A DNA stretch of 34,080 nucleotides from Bacteroidales bacterium (GCA_022777585.1 JALFFZ010000051.1:1-34080); one strand, 5' to 3'; positions 16,619-24,315 are shown, numbered from the stretch's first letter. Notes: a model not told the origin generated them from the letters alone. Translations and numbers: made by a program.

Positions 16619-17897
16619 AGCCGCAGGCCAGCAGTATGGCGGCCGAAGCCAGGGCTATGAAAAGCCATTCTACACGGGCGACGGCAGCCAGGACGGAAGT
16701 ATGGGACGGATCCGCAAAGATCCGTCCTACTATTTTAGGGACGAAGAAAAGGCCGAGGTTCTGAATCCAGTAGATCAGCGAATAGGCTGTGCCCAGATTC
16801 TTCTCCGGAATGATTTTCGGGACCGAAGGCCACATTGCGGAAGGGACCAGGGAGTAGCCCGTGCCGAGGAGGGCTATGCCCATATATCCATAGAAAGGCA
16901 CCCCCTGAGGCGCGAAGGCGATGACAAGGTGGCCGAGAAGTACGCAGGCGGATCCGGCAATCATCCAGTGGCCGGCCTTGCCGAACCTGTCCACGAGGGC
17001 TCCGAAAAGCGGGGTGAAGACTATGGTGAAGAAAGGAATCATTGCCACCATAGTGCCGGCCGTGCCCGCTTCTATGCCGAAACGCGGAATGACGACGGCC
17101 GTGCCGAATTTCTTGAAGGAACTCACGCAGCAGTAGAAAGTGACGCAGAGCAGGCCTATGGTCAGGAAGCGGGGATTCCCCAGGACCTTGAATATGTCTT
17201 TGAAACGGAACTTGTCCTCATCCTGCACCTCTCCCCTGCCGGAGACTATGCCGCGGCGCCTGTCGAAGCCGGCGTCGAGCCAGACGAACAGGGCCCATAC
17301 CGCAACGCCGCTCAGGAGCAGCATCATTCCCACGAGAGCGGGACGGGCCGTGTCGGCAAGACTGTACCAGTCCTTCGGGACACCAACTATGAACGGGGCC
17401 GCTATCAGGGCTATGCCCGTGCCGAGACGGGCTATGGCAAGCTGCAGGCCCATAGCCAGGGAAACATTTCCGTCCTTGAACCATTTGGCGATGGAACGGG
17501 TAACGGCCACCCCGGCGATTTCGCTGCCCAGCCCGAAACTCATCCTGCCTATCCTGCCGAGGGTTATGGCCGTCCCCGAAGGAAGGCCGGAGGAGAGGGC
17601 GTACCAGGCGAGGCCGGCGCCGCCGACCATCATGGCGATGAACACCGATCCCATCACGCGCACTCCGAATATGTCCAGAAGCACGCCGCCTATGATCAGG
17701 CCTCCGCAGATGCAGAGCAGGCTGTAGTCTCCGAAAAAGTCACCCAGCATAGCCGAGTCCCACCCGAGCTCCAGCGTCTCGGGATGCCGGAACAGATGGG
17801 AAACGGTGCTGAACATATCGTCGAAGAAATACGACGCGAACATCGGGACCACCAGGCAGGCCAGGGCCGCCCAGCGGAGGACTGATTCTTTTTTCAT
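16563..17897 (-). CDS. MFS transporter, copy 2 of a tandem pair
   Basis: The 444-aa product has about 12 predicted membrane helices. Two copies of the MFS motif-A-like loop are visible: GGVLLDIFGVR after TM2 and FGALVDRFGKAG in the second half. It shares strong local identity with the neighbouring transporter: AKWFK...SLAMGL..AIARLG, and AMWPSVPKIIPEKNLGTAY followed by WIQNLGLFFVPKI. From memory, the last stretch resembles the eukaryotic dipeptide carrier MFSD1 (WP..A..VPE..LGTAYG...Q..GLA). That resemblance and the adjacent DPP11-like gene suggest dipeptide or amino-acid transport across the inner membrane; this is inference. It follows the upstream copy after 6 bases. Its final 18 codons overlap the 3' end of the convergent peptidase gene. 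Confidence 0.88.
   Translation of the reverse strand: MKKESVLRWAALACLVVPMFASYFFDDMFSTVSHLFRHPETLELGWDSAMLGDFFGDYSLLCICGGLIIGGVLLDIFGVRVMGSVFIAMMVGGAGLAWYALSSGLPSGTAITLGRIGRMSFGLGSEIAGVAVTRSIAKWFKDGNVSLAMGLQLAIARLGTGIALIAAPFIVGVPKDWYSLADTARPALVGMMLLLSGVAVWALFVWLDAGFDRRRGIVSGRGEVQDEDKFRFKDIFKVLGNPRFLTIGLLCVTFYCCVSSFKKFGTAVVIPRFGIEAGTAGTMVAMIPFFTIVFTPLFGALVDRFGKAGHWMIAGSACVLLGHLVIAFAPQGVPFYGYMGIALLGTGYSLVPSAMWPSVPKIIPEKNLGTAYSLIYWIQNLGLFFVPKIVGRIFADPSHTSVLAAVARVEWLFIALASAAILLACGFTLGPSLRSGGRRGLSHE
16702..16736 (+). terminator. Candidate intrinsic terminator of the DPP11-like gene, inside the MFS coding sequence
   Basis: A perfect 9-bp stem, GGACGGATC / GATCCGTCC, with loop CGCAAA, can be extended by a G-T and a T-A pair. 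It lies 84 bases after the peptidase stop codon and is followed on the plus strand by an interrupted T-rich tail (TACTATTTT). On the minus strand the same bases encode GRIFADPS of the MFS protein, so the hairpin may be coincidental. The weak T-tract lowers confidence. Confidence 0.4.
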
Positions 17898-17903
17898 TTC
17901 GTA

Positions 17904-19271
17904 CTATTTCTTGATATTCGGTTCCTCGAGGCCATAGCCCTTGCGCCTGTCCTCGGCCTTGAGCACGAGGCTGAGCAGGAAGGCCAGCACCCCGAAGGAA
18001 GAAAAGACTATCATAGGCACGAGATAGCCGCCGGTGGACTGGCGGAGGGCGCCTATGATCTTAGGCACGAAGCAGAGACCTATGTTCTGAACCCAGAAGA
18101 TCAGACAGTAGGCGCTGCCGAGTATCTTCTCGTCTATGATTTTCGGAACCGAAGGCCAGAGAGCCGCAGGCACGAGAGAGAAGCTGACGCCAAGAGTAAC
18201 GATCAGCAGCAGGGCAAACCATTTGTACGGGAAGACAGGAAGCAGGAAGGCGAAGCTCAGGTGGCAGGCTATCATTATGACCGCACCGACCATCAGCATA
18301 GACGCACCCTTGCCGACCCTGTCGAGGAATATGCCCAGGAAAGGAGTAAGAACCATTGCCAGGATAGGGAAACAGCTGAAGAGACGTGCGGCCTCGGCAG
18401 CTTCTATCTGCAGGGTGACTTCCAGGAAATTGGTGGCATAACGCTGGAACGGGAAGATGGCGCTGTAGTAAAGCACGCAGAGCAGGGCCACGATCCAGAA
18501 CATCTTGCTCTTGAATATGGCTCCGAGGTCACTCAGGTGGAACTCCTCGTCGGAGCCATCCTCACCGCCGGAAATGCCGGCCTCGGCAAGCTGACGGTCG
18601 AACTTCCTGTCCATTATTCCGAATATGACGAAGTTGAGCAGACCTACGCAGAGCAGGGCGCCGCAGAATCCGAGCGGAGCGAGTACGGAGCCGCCGAAGG
18701 ACTTGCTGATGATGGGAGCGATCCACATCACCGCGAAGACGCCCAGACGGGCTATGGCCATCTCAAGTCCCATCGCAAGAGCCATTTCCTTGCCCTTGAA
18801 CCACTTGGCAAGCACCTTGGACACATTGGTGCCCTCCATCTCACAGCCGCAGCCGAAAATCATAAAGCCCAGCGAGGCCATCTTGGCGCTTGCAGGCATC
18901 TCCACCCACCAGCTGTCGAGCCAGCCGGCAAAGGCCGTTGCCTGGAACCACTCGCTGATGCCCACGAACTTGATGGCGGCGCCCAGCACCATCAGACCGG
19001 CTGAAAGCACGCCGGAGAAACGGACTCCGAGCTTGTCGAGTATGACGCCCGCAATGATCAGGAAACCGCAGACATTGAGTATGTACTCGGAAGCGGCATA
19101 AGTGCCGAAGACACTGCTGTTCCAGTGGAGATTGCCCTCCACCAGGGACATGAGCGGGGACATAACATCGACGAACATGTAGGCGAAGAACATTGTCAAA
19201 GCCACGAGCAGGAGCACGCTGAACCTTGCAAAGGCGCTGTCGTTCATCAGTTTTTGAACTTTCTCTTTCAT
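17904..19271 (-). CDS. MFS transporter, copy 1 of a tandem pair
   Basis: The 455-aa product has about 12 predicted membrane helices and a cytoplasmic N-terminus (MKEKVQKLMNDSAFARFS). Motif-A-like loops are AGVILDKLGVR and LGIFLDRVGKGA. Signature stretches shared with the 444-aa neighbour are AKWFKGKEMALAMGLEMAIARLG, and ALWPSVPKIIDEKILGSAY followed by QNIGLCFVPKI. The two genes are therefore an old tandem duplication rather than a recent one. Two half-size or paired MFS proteins could act as separate carriers or as a heterodimer; the sequence does not decide. It is the first gene of the two-gene operon, read divergently from dxs across an 81-bp gap containing promoter-like boxes for both directions. 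Confidence 0.88.
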   Translation of the reverse strand: MKEKVQKLMNDSAFARFSVLLLVALTMFFAYMFVDVMSPLMSLVEGNLHWNSSVFGTYAASEYILNVCGFLIIAGVILDKLGVRFSGVLSAGLMVLGAAIKFVGISEWFQATAFAGWLDSWWVEMPASAKMASLGFMIFGCGCEMEGTNVSKVLAKWFKGKEMALAMGLEMAIARLGVFAVMWIAPIISKSFGGSVLAPLGFCGALLCVGLLNFVIFGIMDRKFDRQLAEAGISGGEDGSDEEFHLSDLGAIFKSKMFWIVALLCVLYYSAIFPFQRYATNFLEVTLQIEAAEAARLFSCFPILAMVLTPFLGIFLDRVGKGASMLMVGAVIMIACHLSFAFLLPVFPYKWFALLLIVTLGVSFSLVPAALWPSVPKIIDEKILGSAYCLIFWVQNIGLCFVPKIIGALRQSTGGYLVPMIVFSSFGVLAFLLSLVLKAEDRRKGYGLEEPNIKK

Positions 19272-19308
19272 TTTATATTCTTTTATGGTTATCCGGGTCA
19301 GGAAGTTG

Positions 19309-19316
19309 CAAAATTA
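19309..19316 (-). promoter_or_regulatory. Probable -7 box for the MFS transporter operon
   Basis: On the minus strand the bases read TAATTTTG, matching TAnnTTTG, 37 bases before the ATG at 19271. No clear TTTG -33 element is seen at the expected distance. It shares the short intergenic region with the dxs promoter box. Confidence 0.45.
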
Positions 19317-19337
19317 GTGTTTTTCCTAAAAACTGCC

Positions 19338-19345
19338 TACCTTTG
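19338..19345 (+). promoter_or_regulatory. Probable -7 box for dxs, directly before the start codon
   Basis: TACCTTTG matches TAnnTTTG, and only 7 bases separate it from the dxs ATG at 19353. Transcripts normally begin several bases after this box, so the message would have almost no 5' leader. The -33 element is not evident. Confidence 0.5.
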
Positions 19346-19352
19346 ACGGGTT

Positions 19353-21215
19353 ATGTCGAAATATCTGGACAAAATAGACTCTCCCGAAGACCTCCGCCGG
19401 CTCGACGAAGGCCAGCTGCAGGAACTCTGCGGCGAAATCAGGGAATATATGATCGGTTGCTGCGCCACCAACCCGGGCCACATAGGTTCGAGTCTCGGCG
19501 CGGTGGAGCTGATTGTAGGCATACACAAGGTGTTCAACACCCCTGACGACAAGGTCGTATTCGATGTCAGCCACCAGTCCTATGCCCACAAGATACTGAC
19601 CGGCAGGCGCGAAGCCTTCCGCAACAAAAGGCGCCTGGGAGGCATCAGCGGCTTCACCCGCATAGACGAAAGCCCCTACGACGCCTTCGGGGCCGGCCAC
19701 TCCTCGACCTCCATATCCGCCGCTCTCGGACTGGCCAGGGCCGCAAAGATGCAGGGCCGCGACGAAAAGGTGATCGCCCTCATAGGAGACGGCGCCCTCA
19801 CCGGAGGCCTGGCATACGAGGGACTGAACAATGCCGGCGGCAGCGACACCGACCTGCTGGTCATACTCAACGACAACAACATATCCATAGACAGGAATAC
19901 GGGGTCGATGCACGACTACCTGCTCCGCATCACCACCCATCCCAAATACAACAAACTCAAGGACAGGGTGTGGAACCGCATGGGAGACAGCCGCATCAGA
20001 CGCAGCATCCAGCGTATGGTGGTGCGTATGAAATCCAACATCGTCAGCTCCTCCGGCGGCGACCTCTTCGAGGCGATGGGCTTCCGTTATTTCGGACCAA
20101 TAGACGGCAACGACATCGCCCAGGTGACCGAAACCCTGGAGAGACTCAAAGGCATACGCGGCCCGAAGATACTCCACGCCATCACCACAAAGGGGAAGGG
20201 CTTCGCACCCGCCGAAGAGGATCAGACCACATGGCACGCCCCGGGAATGTTCGACCCGCACAGCGGCGAACGCATCAAGGGCGGGAATGCCGGCATCAGC
20301 CGCTACCAGGACGTGTTCGGGGAAGTGCTGCTGACACTCTCCCGCAAGGATCCGAGGGTGGTCGGAGTGACGCCTGCAATGGCATCCGGCTGCGGAATGA
20401 ACCTGCTGGCCCGCGAAATGCCGGAGCGGTTCTTCGACGTGGGCATAGCCGAGAGCCACGCCGTGACCTTCTCGGCCGGCCTCGCCGCCGGTGGCATGAG
20501 GCCATTCTGCAACATCTACTCCTCTTTCTCGCAGCGCGCCTACGACCAGATCATACATGACGTGGCCCTGCAGAAGCTGCCAGTTGTGCTCTGTTTCGAC
20601 AGGGCCGGCCTGGTAGGGGAAGACGGCGCAACCCACCACGGCTGCTTCGACATGGCCGCCTACCGCAGCATACCGGGCGTAGTGATTGCCGCCCCTTCGA
20701 ACGAACTGGAACTGAAGAATATGATGTACTCCGCACTGCAGGAGGAATGCGGCCCTTATATAATAAGGTATCCGCGCGGATACGGCAAAGGCGTGCAGTG
20801 GCGCGAGACGGAGTTCTCGCATCTGGAGCCCGGCAAGGGCAAACGCCTGCTCGAAGGACGCCGTGCGGCCATACTCGTCGCAGGTCCCTTCCTCGACGAG
20901 GCGGCTGCGGCTGCAGATATGCTTGGCGGAGACATAGCCGTATATAACCTTCGCTTCATAAAGCCACTCGACAGGGAACTGGTGATGGAGGCCGCCGCCA
21001 CCGGGCATATAGTGACGGTAGAGGACGGCTGCGTCAAGGGTGGCGTACACGGCGCGGTGTGCGAACTGCTCGCGGAAGAAGGGATATGCTGCAGGATGGC
21101 GCAGGTAGGCATACCCGACAGATGGATTGAACACGGCAGCCAGGCCGAGCTGCGGCAGCTCTGCGGACTGGACGCAAAAGGCATAGCCTCGGCCCTGGAA
21201 AGCATTTTGATTTGA
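19353..21215 (+). CDS. dxs: 1-deoxy-D-xylulose-5-phosphate synthase
   Basis: The 620-aa product catalyses the thiamine-diphosphate-dependent condensation of pyruvate and glyceraldehyde 3-phosphate, the first step of the MEP isoprenoid pathway, in the cytoplasm. Visible signatures: GHIGSSLGAVEL (about 42-53), DVSHQSYAHKILTGR (71-85), the ThDP motif from GDGALTGG (145) to NDNN (173), FGPIDGND (about 247), and DVGIAESHAVTFSAG in the pyrimidine domain with the catalytic Glu367. The residue after that Glu is Ser rather than the common Gln, a mild variation. The C-terminal transketolase domain is complete (IVTVEDGCVKGG). Length is near the usual 620-640. The gene stands alone, divergent from the MFS operon and upstream of the tRNA-tuf cluster. 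Confidence 0.96.
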   Translation: MSKYLDKIDSPEDLRRLDEGQLQELCGEIREYMIGCCATNPGHIGSSLGAVELIVGIHKVFNTPDDKVVFDVSHQSYAHKILTGRREAFRNKRRLGGISGFTRIDESPYDAFGAGHSSTSISAALGLARAAKMQGRDEKVIALIGDGALTGGLAYEGLNNAGGSDTDLLVILNDNNISIDRNTGSMHDYLLRITTHPKYNKLKDRVWNRMGDSRIRRSIQRMVVRMKSNIVSSSGGDLFEAMGFRYFGPIDGNDIAQVTETLERLKGIRGPKILHAITTKGKGFAPAEEDQTTWHAPGMFDPHSGERIKGGNAGISRYQDVFGEVLLTLSRKDPRVVGVTPAMASGCGMNLLAREMPERFFDVGIAESHAVTFSAGLAAGGMRPFCNIYSSFSQRAYDQIIHDVALQKLPVVLCFDRAGLVGEDGATHHGCFDMAAYRSIPGVVIAAPSNELELKNMMYSALQEECGPYIIRYPRGYGKGVQWRETEFSHLEPGKGKRLLEGRRAAILVAGPFLDEAAAAADMLGGDIAVYNLRFIKPLDRELVMEAAATGHIVTVEDGCVKGGVHGAVCELLAEEGICCRMAQVGIPDRWIEHGSQAELRQLCGLDAKGIASALESILI

Positions 21216-21230
21216 AAAAAAATGAAAATA

Positions 21231-21261
21231 TTTGGAGAATCAGAATTTATATCTATCTTTG
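21231..21261 (+). promoter_or_regulatory. Consensus Bacteroidetes promoter of the tRNA-tuf operon
   Basis: TTTG at 21231-21234, a 19-base spacer, then TATCTTTG at 21254-21261. This matches the Bacteroidetes housekeeping promoter (TTTG, N19, TAnnTTTG) exactly. The start of transcription is expected near 21268, about 40 bases before the first tRNA. It is the best promoter in the window, as expected for a highly expressed translation operon. Confidence 0.85.
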
Positions 21262-21306
21262 CAATCCCAAACCGAGAGGCGACTGCCACGGAGGGACGGG
21301 AGAACT

Positions 21307-21380
21307 GCCGATATAGCTCAGTTGGCCAGAGCACGTGATTTGTAATCTCGGGGTCGTGGGTTCGACTCCCTCTATCGGCT
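21307..21380 (+). tRNA. tRNA-Thr (anticodon TGT)
   Basis: The 74-nt cloverleaf has acceptor GCCGATA / TATCGGC, D stem GCTC / GAGC, and anticodon loop TTTGTAA with TGT, which reads threonine ACA. The T loop is TTCGACT. There are two T-T mismatches, one in the anticodon stem (CGTGA / TCTCG) and one in the T stem (GTGGG / CCCTC). CCA is not encoded. It is the first gene of the tRNA-tuf operon. Confidence 0.93.
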
Positions 21381-21417
21381 CGAAAGAAAGATTATTGAAA
21401 TTTTGATTTATATAAAT

Positions 21418-21500
21418 GGGCAGATACCAGAGTGGCCAAATGGGGCAGACTGTAAATCTGCTGGCTTACGCCTACGGTGGTTCGAATCCATCTCTGCCCA
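21418..21500 (+). tRNA. tRNA-Tyr (anticodon GTA)
   Basis: The 83-nt sequence has acceptor GGGCAGA / TCTGCCC, anticodon stem GCAGA / TCTGC, and loop CTGTAAA with anticodon GTA. A long variable arm (class II) is present, as expected for bacterial tRNA-Tyr. The T loop is TTCGAAT and the discriminator base is A. CCA is not encoded. Confidence 0.95.
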
Positions 21501-21508
21501 CACAAATT

Positions 21509-21584
21509 GCGGAAGTAGCTCAGTTGGTAGAGCATCAGCCTTCCAAGCTGAGGGTCGCGGGTTCGAACCTCGTCTTCCGCTCCA
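21509..21584 (+). tRNA. tRNA-Gly (anticodon TCC)
   Basis: Acceptor GCGGAAG / CTTCCGC, anticodon stem TCAGC / GCTGA, loop CTTCCAA with anticodon TCC, T loop TTCGAAC. The three bases after the discriminator T are CCA, so the 3' end appears to be encoded, unlike the neighbouring tRNAs; the mature core is 21509-21581. Confidence 0.94.
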
Positions 21585-21591
21585 GTTAAAG

Positions 21592-21663
21592 GCCAGTGTA
21601 GCTCAGGGGTAGAGCGCTTCCTTGGTAAGGAAGAGGTCGTGAGTTCAATTCTCACCACCGGCT
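21592..21663 (+). tRNA. tRNA-Thr (anticodon GGT)
   Basis: The 72-nt sequence has a fully paired anticodon stem CTTCC / GGAAG, loop TTGGTAA with anticodon GGT, T stem GTGAG / CTCAC and T loop TTCAATT. The acceptor stem GCCAGTG / CACCGGC has one A-C mismatch at the fourth pair. It sits 37 bases before tuf, the arrangement known from many bacteria. Confidence 0.92.
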
Positions 21664-21700
21664 CAACTTTTTTGTATATACAACATAAACAAATAAGATT

Positions 21701-22888
21701 ATGGCTAAAGAAACCTTTAAAAGAGACAAGCCGCACGTTAACATCGGTACTATCGGCCACGTTGACCACGGCAAAACCACCCTTACCGCTGCCATTACTA
21801 CCGTTCTGGCAAAGAGAGGTCTGTCAGAGGTTAAGTCCTTCGACCAGATCGACAACGCACCTGAGGAGAAGGAGCGCGGTATAACCATCAACACCGCTCA
21901 CGTTGAGTATCAGACCGAGAAGCGTCACTACGCTCACGTTGACTGCCCGGGCCACGCCGACTATGTGAAGAACATGGTTACCGGTGCCGCTCAGATGGAT
22001 GGTGCCATCCTCGTAGTTGCTGCAACTGACGGTCCTATGCCTCAGACCCGCGAGCACATCCTCCTCGCCCGCCAGGTGAACGTTCCTAGAATCGTTGTGT
22101 TCCTGAACAAGGTGGACATCGTTGACGACCCTGAGATGATCGACCTCGTAGAGATGGAGGTTCGCGACCTTCTTTCCTTCTACAACTTCGACGGTGACAA
22201 CGCTCCTGTTATCCGTGGTTCCGCACTCGGCGCCCTCAACGGCGACCCTCAGTACGAGGAGAAGGTTATGGAACTCATGAACGCAGTTGACGAGTACATT
22301 CCGCTTCCTCCACGTGACAACGAGAAGCCATTCCTTATGCCTATCGAGGACATCTTCTCCATCACCGGTCGTGGTACTGTTGCTACCGGCCGTATCGAGA
22401 CTGGTGTCGTTCGCGTCGGTGACGCAGTCGAGATCGTAGGTCTCGGTGAGGAGCCTAAGAACTCCGTAGTTACCGGTGTCGAGATGTTCCGCAAGATCCT
22501 CGACGAGGGTGAGGCAGGTGACAACGTAGGTATCCTCCTCCGCGGTATCGACAAGAAGGAGATCAAGCGTGGTCAGGTTCTCGCTCACCCGGGCGTTATT
22601 CACCCACACGAGAAATTCCAGGCTGAGATCTACGTTCTTAAGAAAGACGAGGGTGGCCGTCACACTCCTTTCAAGAACCACTATCGTCCTCAGTTCTTCA
22701 TCCGTACTCTCGACATCACCGGAGAGATCACTCTTCCAGAGGGAGTAGAGATGGTAATGCCTGGCGATAACGTAACCATCACCGTAGAGCTCATCTACCC
22801 TGTAGCTCTCAACGAGGGTCTCCGTTTCGCAATCCGCGAGGGTGGCCGCACCGTAGGTGCCGGACAGGTAACCAAGGTACTTGACTAA
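21701..22888 (+). CDS. tuf: Elongation factor Tu
   Basis: The 395-aa GTPase delivers aminoacyl-tRNA to the ribosome. G-domain motifs are GHVDHGKTT (P loop), the switch I region [23 protein letters not shown] (G3) and NKVDIVDD (G4). Beta-barrel domains 2 and 3 follow, with [19 protein letters not shown] and a normal C-terminus ([14 protein letters not shown]). Length matches the family. It is preceded by four tRNA genes under a strong consensus promoter and followed after 18 bases by an intrinsic terminator. Codon use is strongly biased toward a small codon set, as expected for a very highly expressed gene. Confidence 0.99.
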   Translation: MAKETFKRDKPHVNIGTIGHVDHGKTTLTAAITTVLAKRGLSEVKSFDQIDNAPEEKERGITINTAHVEYQTEKRHYAHVDCPGHADYVKNMVTGAAQMDGAILVVAATDGPMPQTREHILLARQVNVPRIVVFLNKVDIVDDPEMIDLVEMEVRDLLSFYNFDGDNAPVIRGSALGALNGDPQYEEKVMELMNAVDEYIPLPPRDNEKPFLMPIEDIFSITGRGTVATGRIETGVVRVGDAVEIVGLGEEPKNSVVTGVEMFRKILDEGEAGDNVGILLRGIDKKEIKRGQVLAHPGVIHPHEKFQAEIYVLKKDEGGRHTPFKNHYRPQFFIRTLDITGEITLPEGVEMVMPGDNVTITVELIYPVALNEGLRFAIREGGRTVGAGQVTKVLD

Positions 22889-22906
22889 TCAAGCATCCGC
22901 ATAACG

Positions 22907-22934
22907 GAGGGTGCCCGAGTGGCACCCTCTTTTT
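22907..22934 (+). terminator. Intrinsic terminator after tuf
   Basis: A perfect 9-bp stem GAGGGTGCC / GGCACCCTC with loop CGAGT is followed by five Ts. It ends exactly where tRNA-Trp begins (22935). It should reduce readthrough from tuf into tRNA-Trp, secE and nusG, yet no strong promoter is visible between it and the tRNA. Confidence 0.88.
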
Positions 22935-23005
22935 AGGGGAATAGAACAAGGGTAGTTCAGCGGTCTCCAAAACCGTCGATGTGGGTTCGAATCCTGCTTC
23001 CCCTG
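22935..23005 (+). tRNA. tRNA-Trp (anticodon CCA)
   Basis: The 71-nt sequence has acceptor AGGGGAA / TTCCCCT, anticodon stem GCGGT / ACCGT, loop CTCCAAA with anticodon CCA, T loop TTCGAAT and discriminator G. CCA is not encoded. A tRNA-Trp between tuf and secE is the conserved bacterial order. The 5' end directly abuts the T-tract of the tuf terminator. Confidence 0.94.
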
Positions 23006-23088
23006 CAAAATATCAAAGGTTACGATTTGATAATGTTGAACAGATGCCGCCAACCGCTTCCACCCGGCGACATCCATTGACAGTAAAG

Positions 23089-23283
23089 ATGGGAAAATTC
23101 ATTAACTACCTCAAAGGGTCTTACACCGAACTGACCAAGAAGGTCACCTGGCCTGCTTGGAGCAAGCTTCAGAGTTCCGCCATCCTCGTGATGGTGACCT
23201 CGCTGATACTTGCCGTCGTCATCTTCGGCATCGACTTCGCATTCCAGAAATTGATGGAAGGAATTTACTCTCTTCATTTTTAA
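23089..23283 (+). CDS. secE: Preprotein translocase subunit SecE
   Basis: The 64-aa product MGKFINYLKGSYTELTKKVTWP has the SecE signature (E-L-x-K-V-x-W-P) followed by a single membrane helix (ILVMVTSLILAVVIFGIDFAF). It is the short one-helix form usual outside the gammaproteobacteria. SecE clamps SecY in the inner-membrane translocon. The ORF track starts this frame at 22981, inside tRNA-Trp; ATG 23089 is the correct start because homology begins there. It lies 15 bases before nusG in the conserved secE-nusG-rplK order. Confidence 0.96.
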   Translation: MGKFINYLKGSYTELTKKVTWPAWSKLQSSAILVMVTSLILAVVIFGIDFAFQKLMEGIYSLHF

Positions 23284-23298
23284 CAGCTATACCGTACT

Positions 23299-23853
23299 AT
23301 GAGCGAAAGCAACAAGAAATGGTATGTACTTCGGGCTGCTGGTGGAAAGGAGAAAAAAGCCAAAGAGTATCTTGAGAAGGAAATAGAGCGCTACAAGCTC
23401 CAGGACTTCGTCGATCAGGTACTCGTCCCAACCGAGAAAGTTTTCAGGATACAGAACGGCAAGAGGGTCTGCTCAGAGCGTCTCTTCTACCCGGGCTATG
23501 TCCTCATCCAGGCTGAGATGACAGGCGAACTCCAGTACATCATACGCAACGAAGTGCCTCACATGTCAGGATTCCTGACTGAAGGCAAGAGCAGCCGTGC
23601 ACCGCTCGCGATGCGCGATGAAGAAGTCAAGAGATTCCTCGGTGAACAGGACGAAAAGACTGAGGCTGACGGCACCACCCTCATCGACTACCAGGTCGGC
23701 GAGGCCGTGAAGATCACCGACGGTCCTTTCAACGGGTTCAGCGGCACAGTGGAGGAGGTCATCGAAGACAGGAGCAAGCTCAAGGTGGTCGTTATGATCT
23801 TCGGTCGCAAGACGATCCTCGAACTCAACTTTACACAAGTAACAAAAGAATAG
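23299..23853 (+). CDS. nusG: Transcription termination/antitermination factor NusG
   Basis: The 184-aa product has an NGN domain (WYVLRAAGGKEKKAKEYLE to about residue 110, with LFYPGYVLIQAEM) and a C-terminal KOW domain (VGEAVKITDGPFNGFSGTVEEV). NusG binds RNA polymerase and couples it to ribosomes or Rho. Length is normal. It is part of the secE-nusG-rplKAJL cluster, with only 3 bases before rplK. There is no RfaH- or UpxY-like divergence, so this is the housekeeping copy. Confidence 0.98.
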   Translation: MSESNKKWYVLRAAGGKEKKAKEYLEKEIERYKLQDFVDQVLVPTEKVFRIQNGKRVCSERLFYPGYVLIQAEMTGELQYIIRNEVPHMSGFLTEGKSSRAPLAMRDEEVKRFLGEQDEKTEADGTTLIDYQVGEAVKITDGPFNGFSGTVEEVIEDRSKLKVVVMIFGRKTILELNFTQVTKE

Positions 23854-23856
23854 AAA

Positions 23857-24300
23857 ATGGCAAAAGAAGTAACTGGATTCATTAAACTCCAGATCAAAGG
23901 TGGCGCAGCCAATCCGGCACCTCCAGTAGGTCCAGCCCTCGGTTCGAAGGGTCTGAACATAATGGACTTCTGCAAGCAGTTCAATGCCCGCACTCAGGAG
24001 AGCGCCGGCAAAGTGCTTCCGGTAGTAATCACCGTATTCAACGACAAGTCCTTTACCTTCGAGGTGAAGCAGCCGCCTGTAGCGGTTCAGCTCAAAGAGG
24101 CAGCAAAGATCAGCTCCGGATCTGCAGAGCCTAACAGAAAGAAGGTGGCCACCATCACCTGGGACCAGGTGAAGACCATCGCACAGACCAAGATGCCGGA
24201 CCTCAACTGCTTCACCCTGAAGTCAGCTATGAGCATGGTAGCCGGCACCGCAAGAAGTATGGGTATCAAAGTCGAAGGCCCTATGCCTGAAGACATCTAA
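23857..24300 (+). CDS. rplK: 50S ribosomal protein L11
   Basis: The 147-aa product begins [20 protein letters not shown], with the conserved [20 protein letters not shown] segment in the N-terminal domain (factor and thiostrepton region). The C-terminal RNA-binding domain is also present ([30 protein letters not shown]). L11 forms part of the GTPase-associated centre of the large subunit. Length is typical. Confidence 0.99.
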   Translation: MAKEVTGFIKLQIKGGAANPAPPVGPALGSKGLNIMDFCKQFNARTQESAGKVLPVVITVFNDKSFTFEVKQPPVAVQLKEAAKISSGSAEPNRKKVATITWDQVKTIAQTKMPDLNCFTLKSAMSMVAGTARSMGIKVEGPMPEDI

Positions 24301-24315
24301 AATTCACAGGAACCA

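Noticed and set aside
16701-17885. 394-aa plus-strand ORF opposite the MFS gene
   Set aside because: Low-complexity, Glu/Gly/His/Arg-rich translation of the reverse of a clear 12-helix transporter; same for 18261-19004 opposite the other copy.
19326-21134. 602-aa minus-strand ORF antisense to dxs
   Set aside because: It is a shadow of the GC-rich dxs gene; the translation is rich in His, Ala, Val and Gly with no domain, while the plus frame is an intact dxs.
22981-23088. N-terminal extension of SecE
   Set aside because: The longer frame begins inside tRNA-Trp; SecE similarity starts at MGKFINYL.
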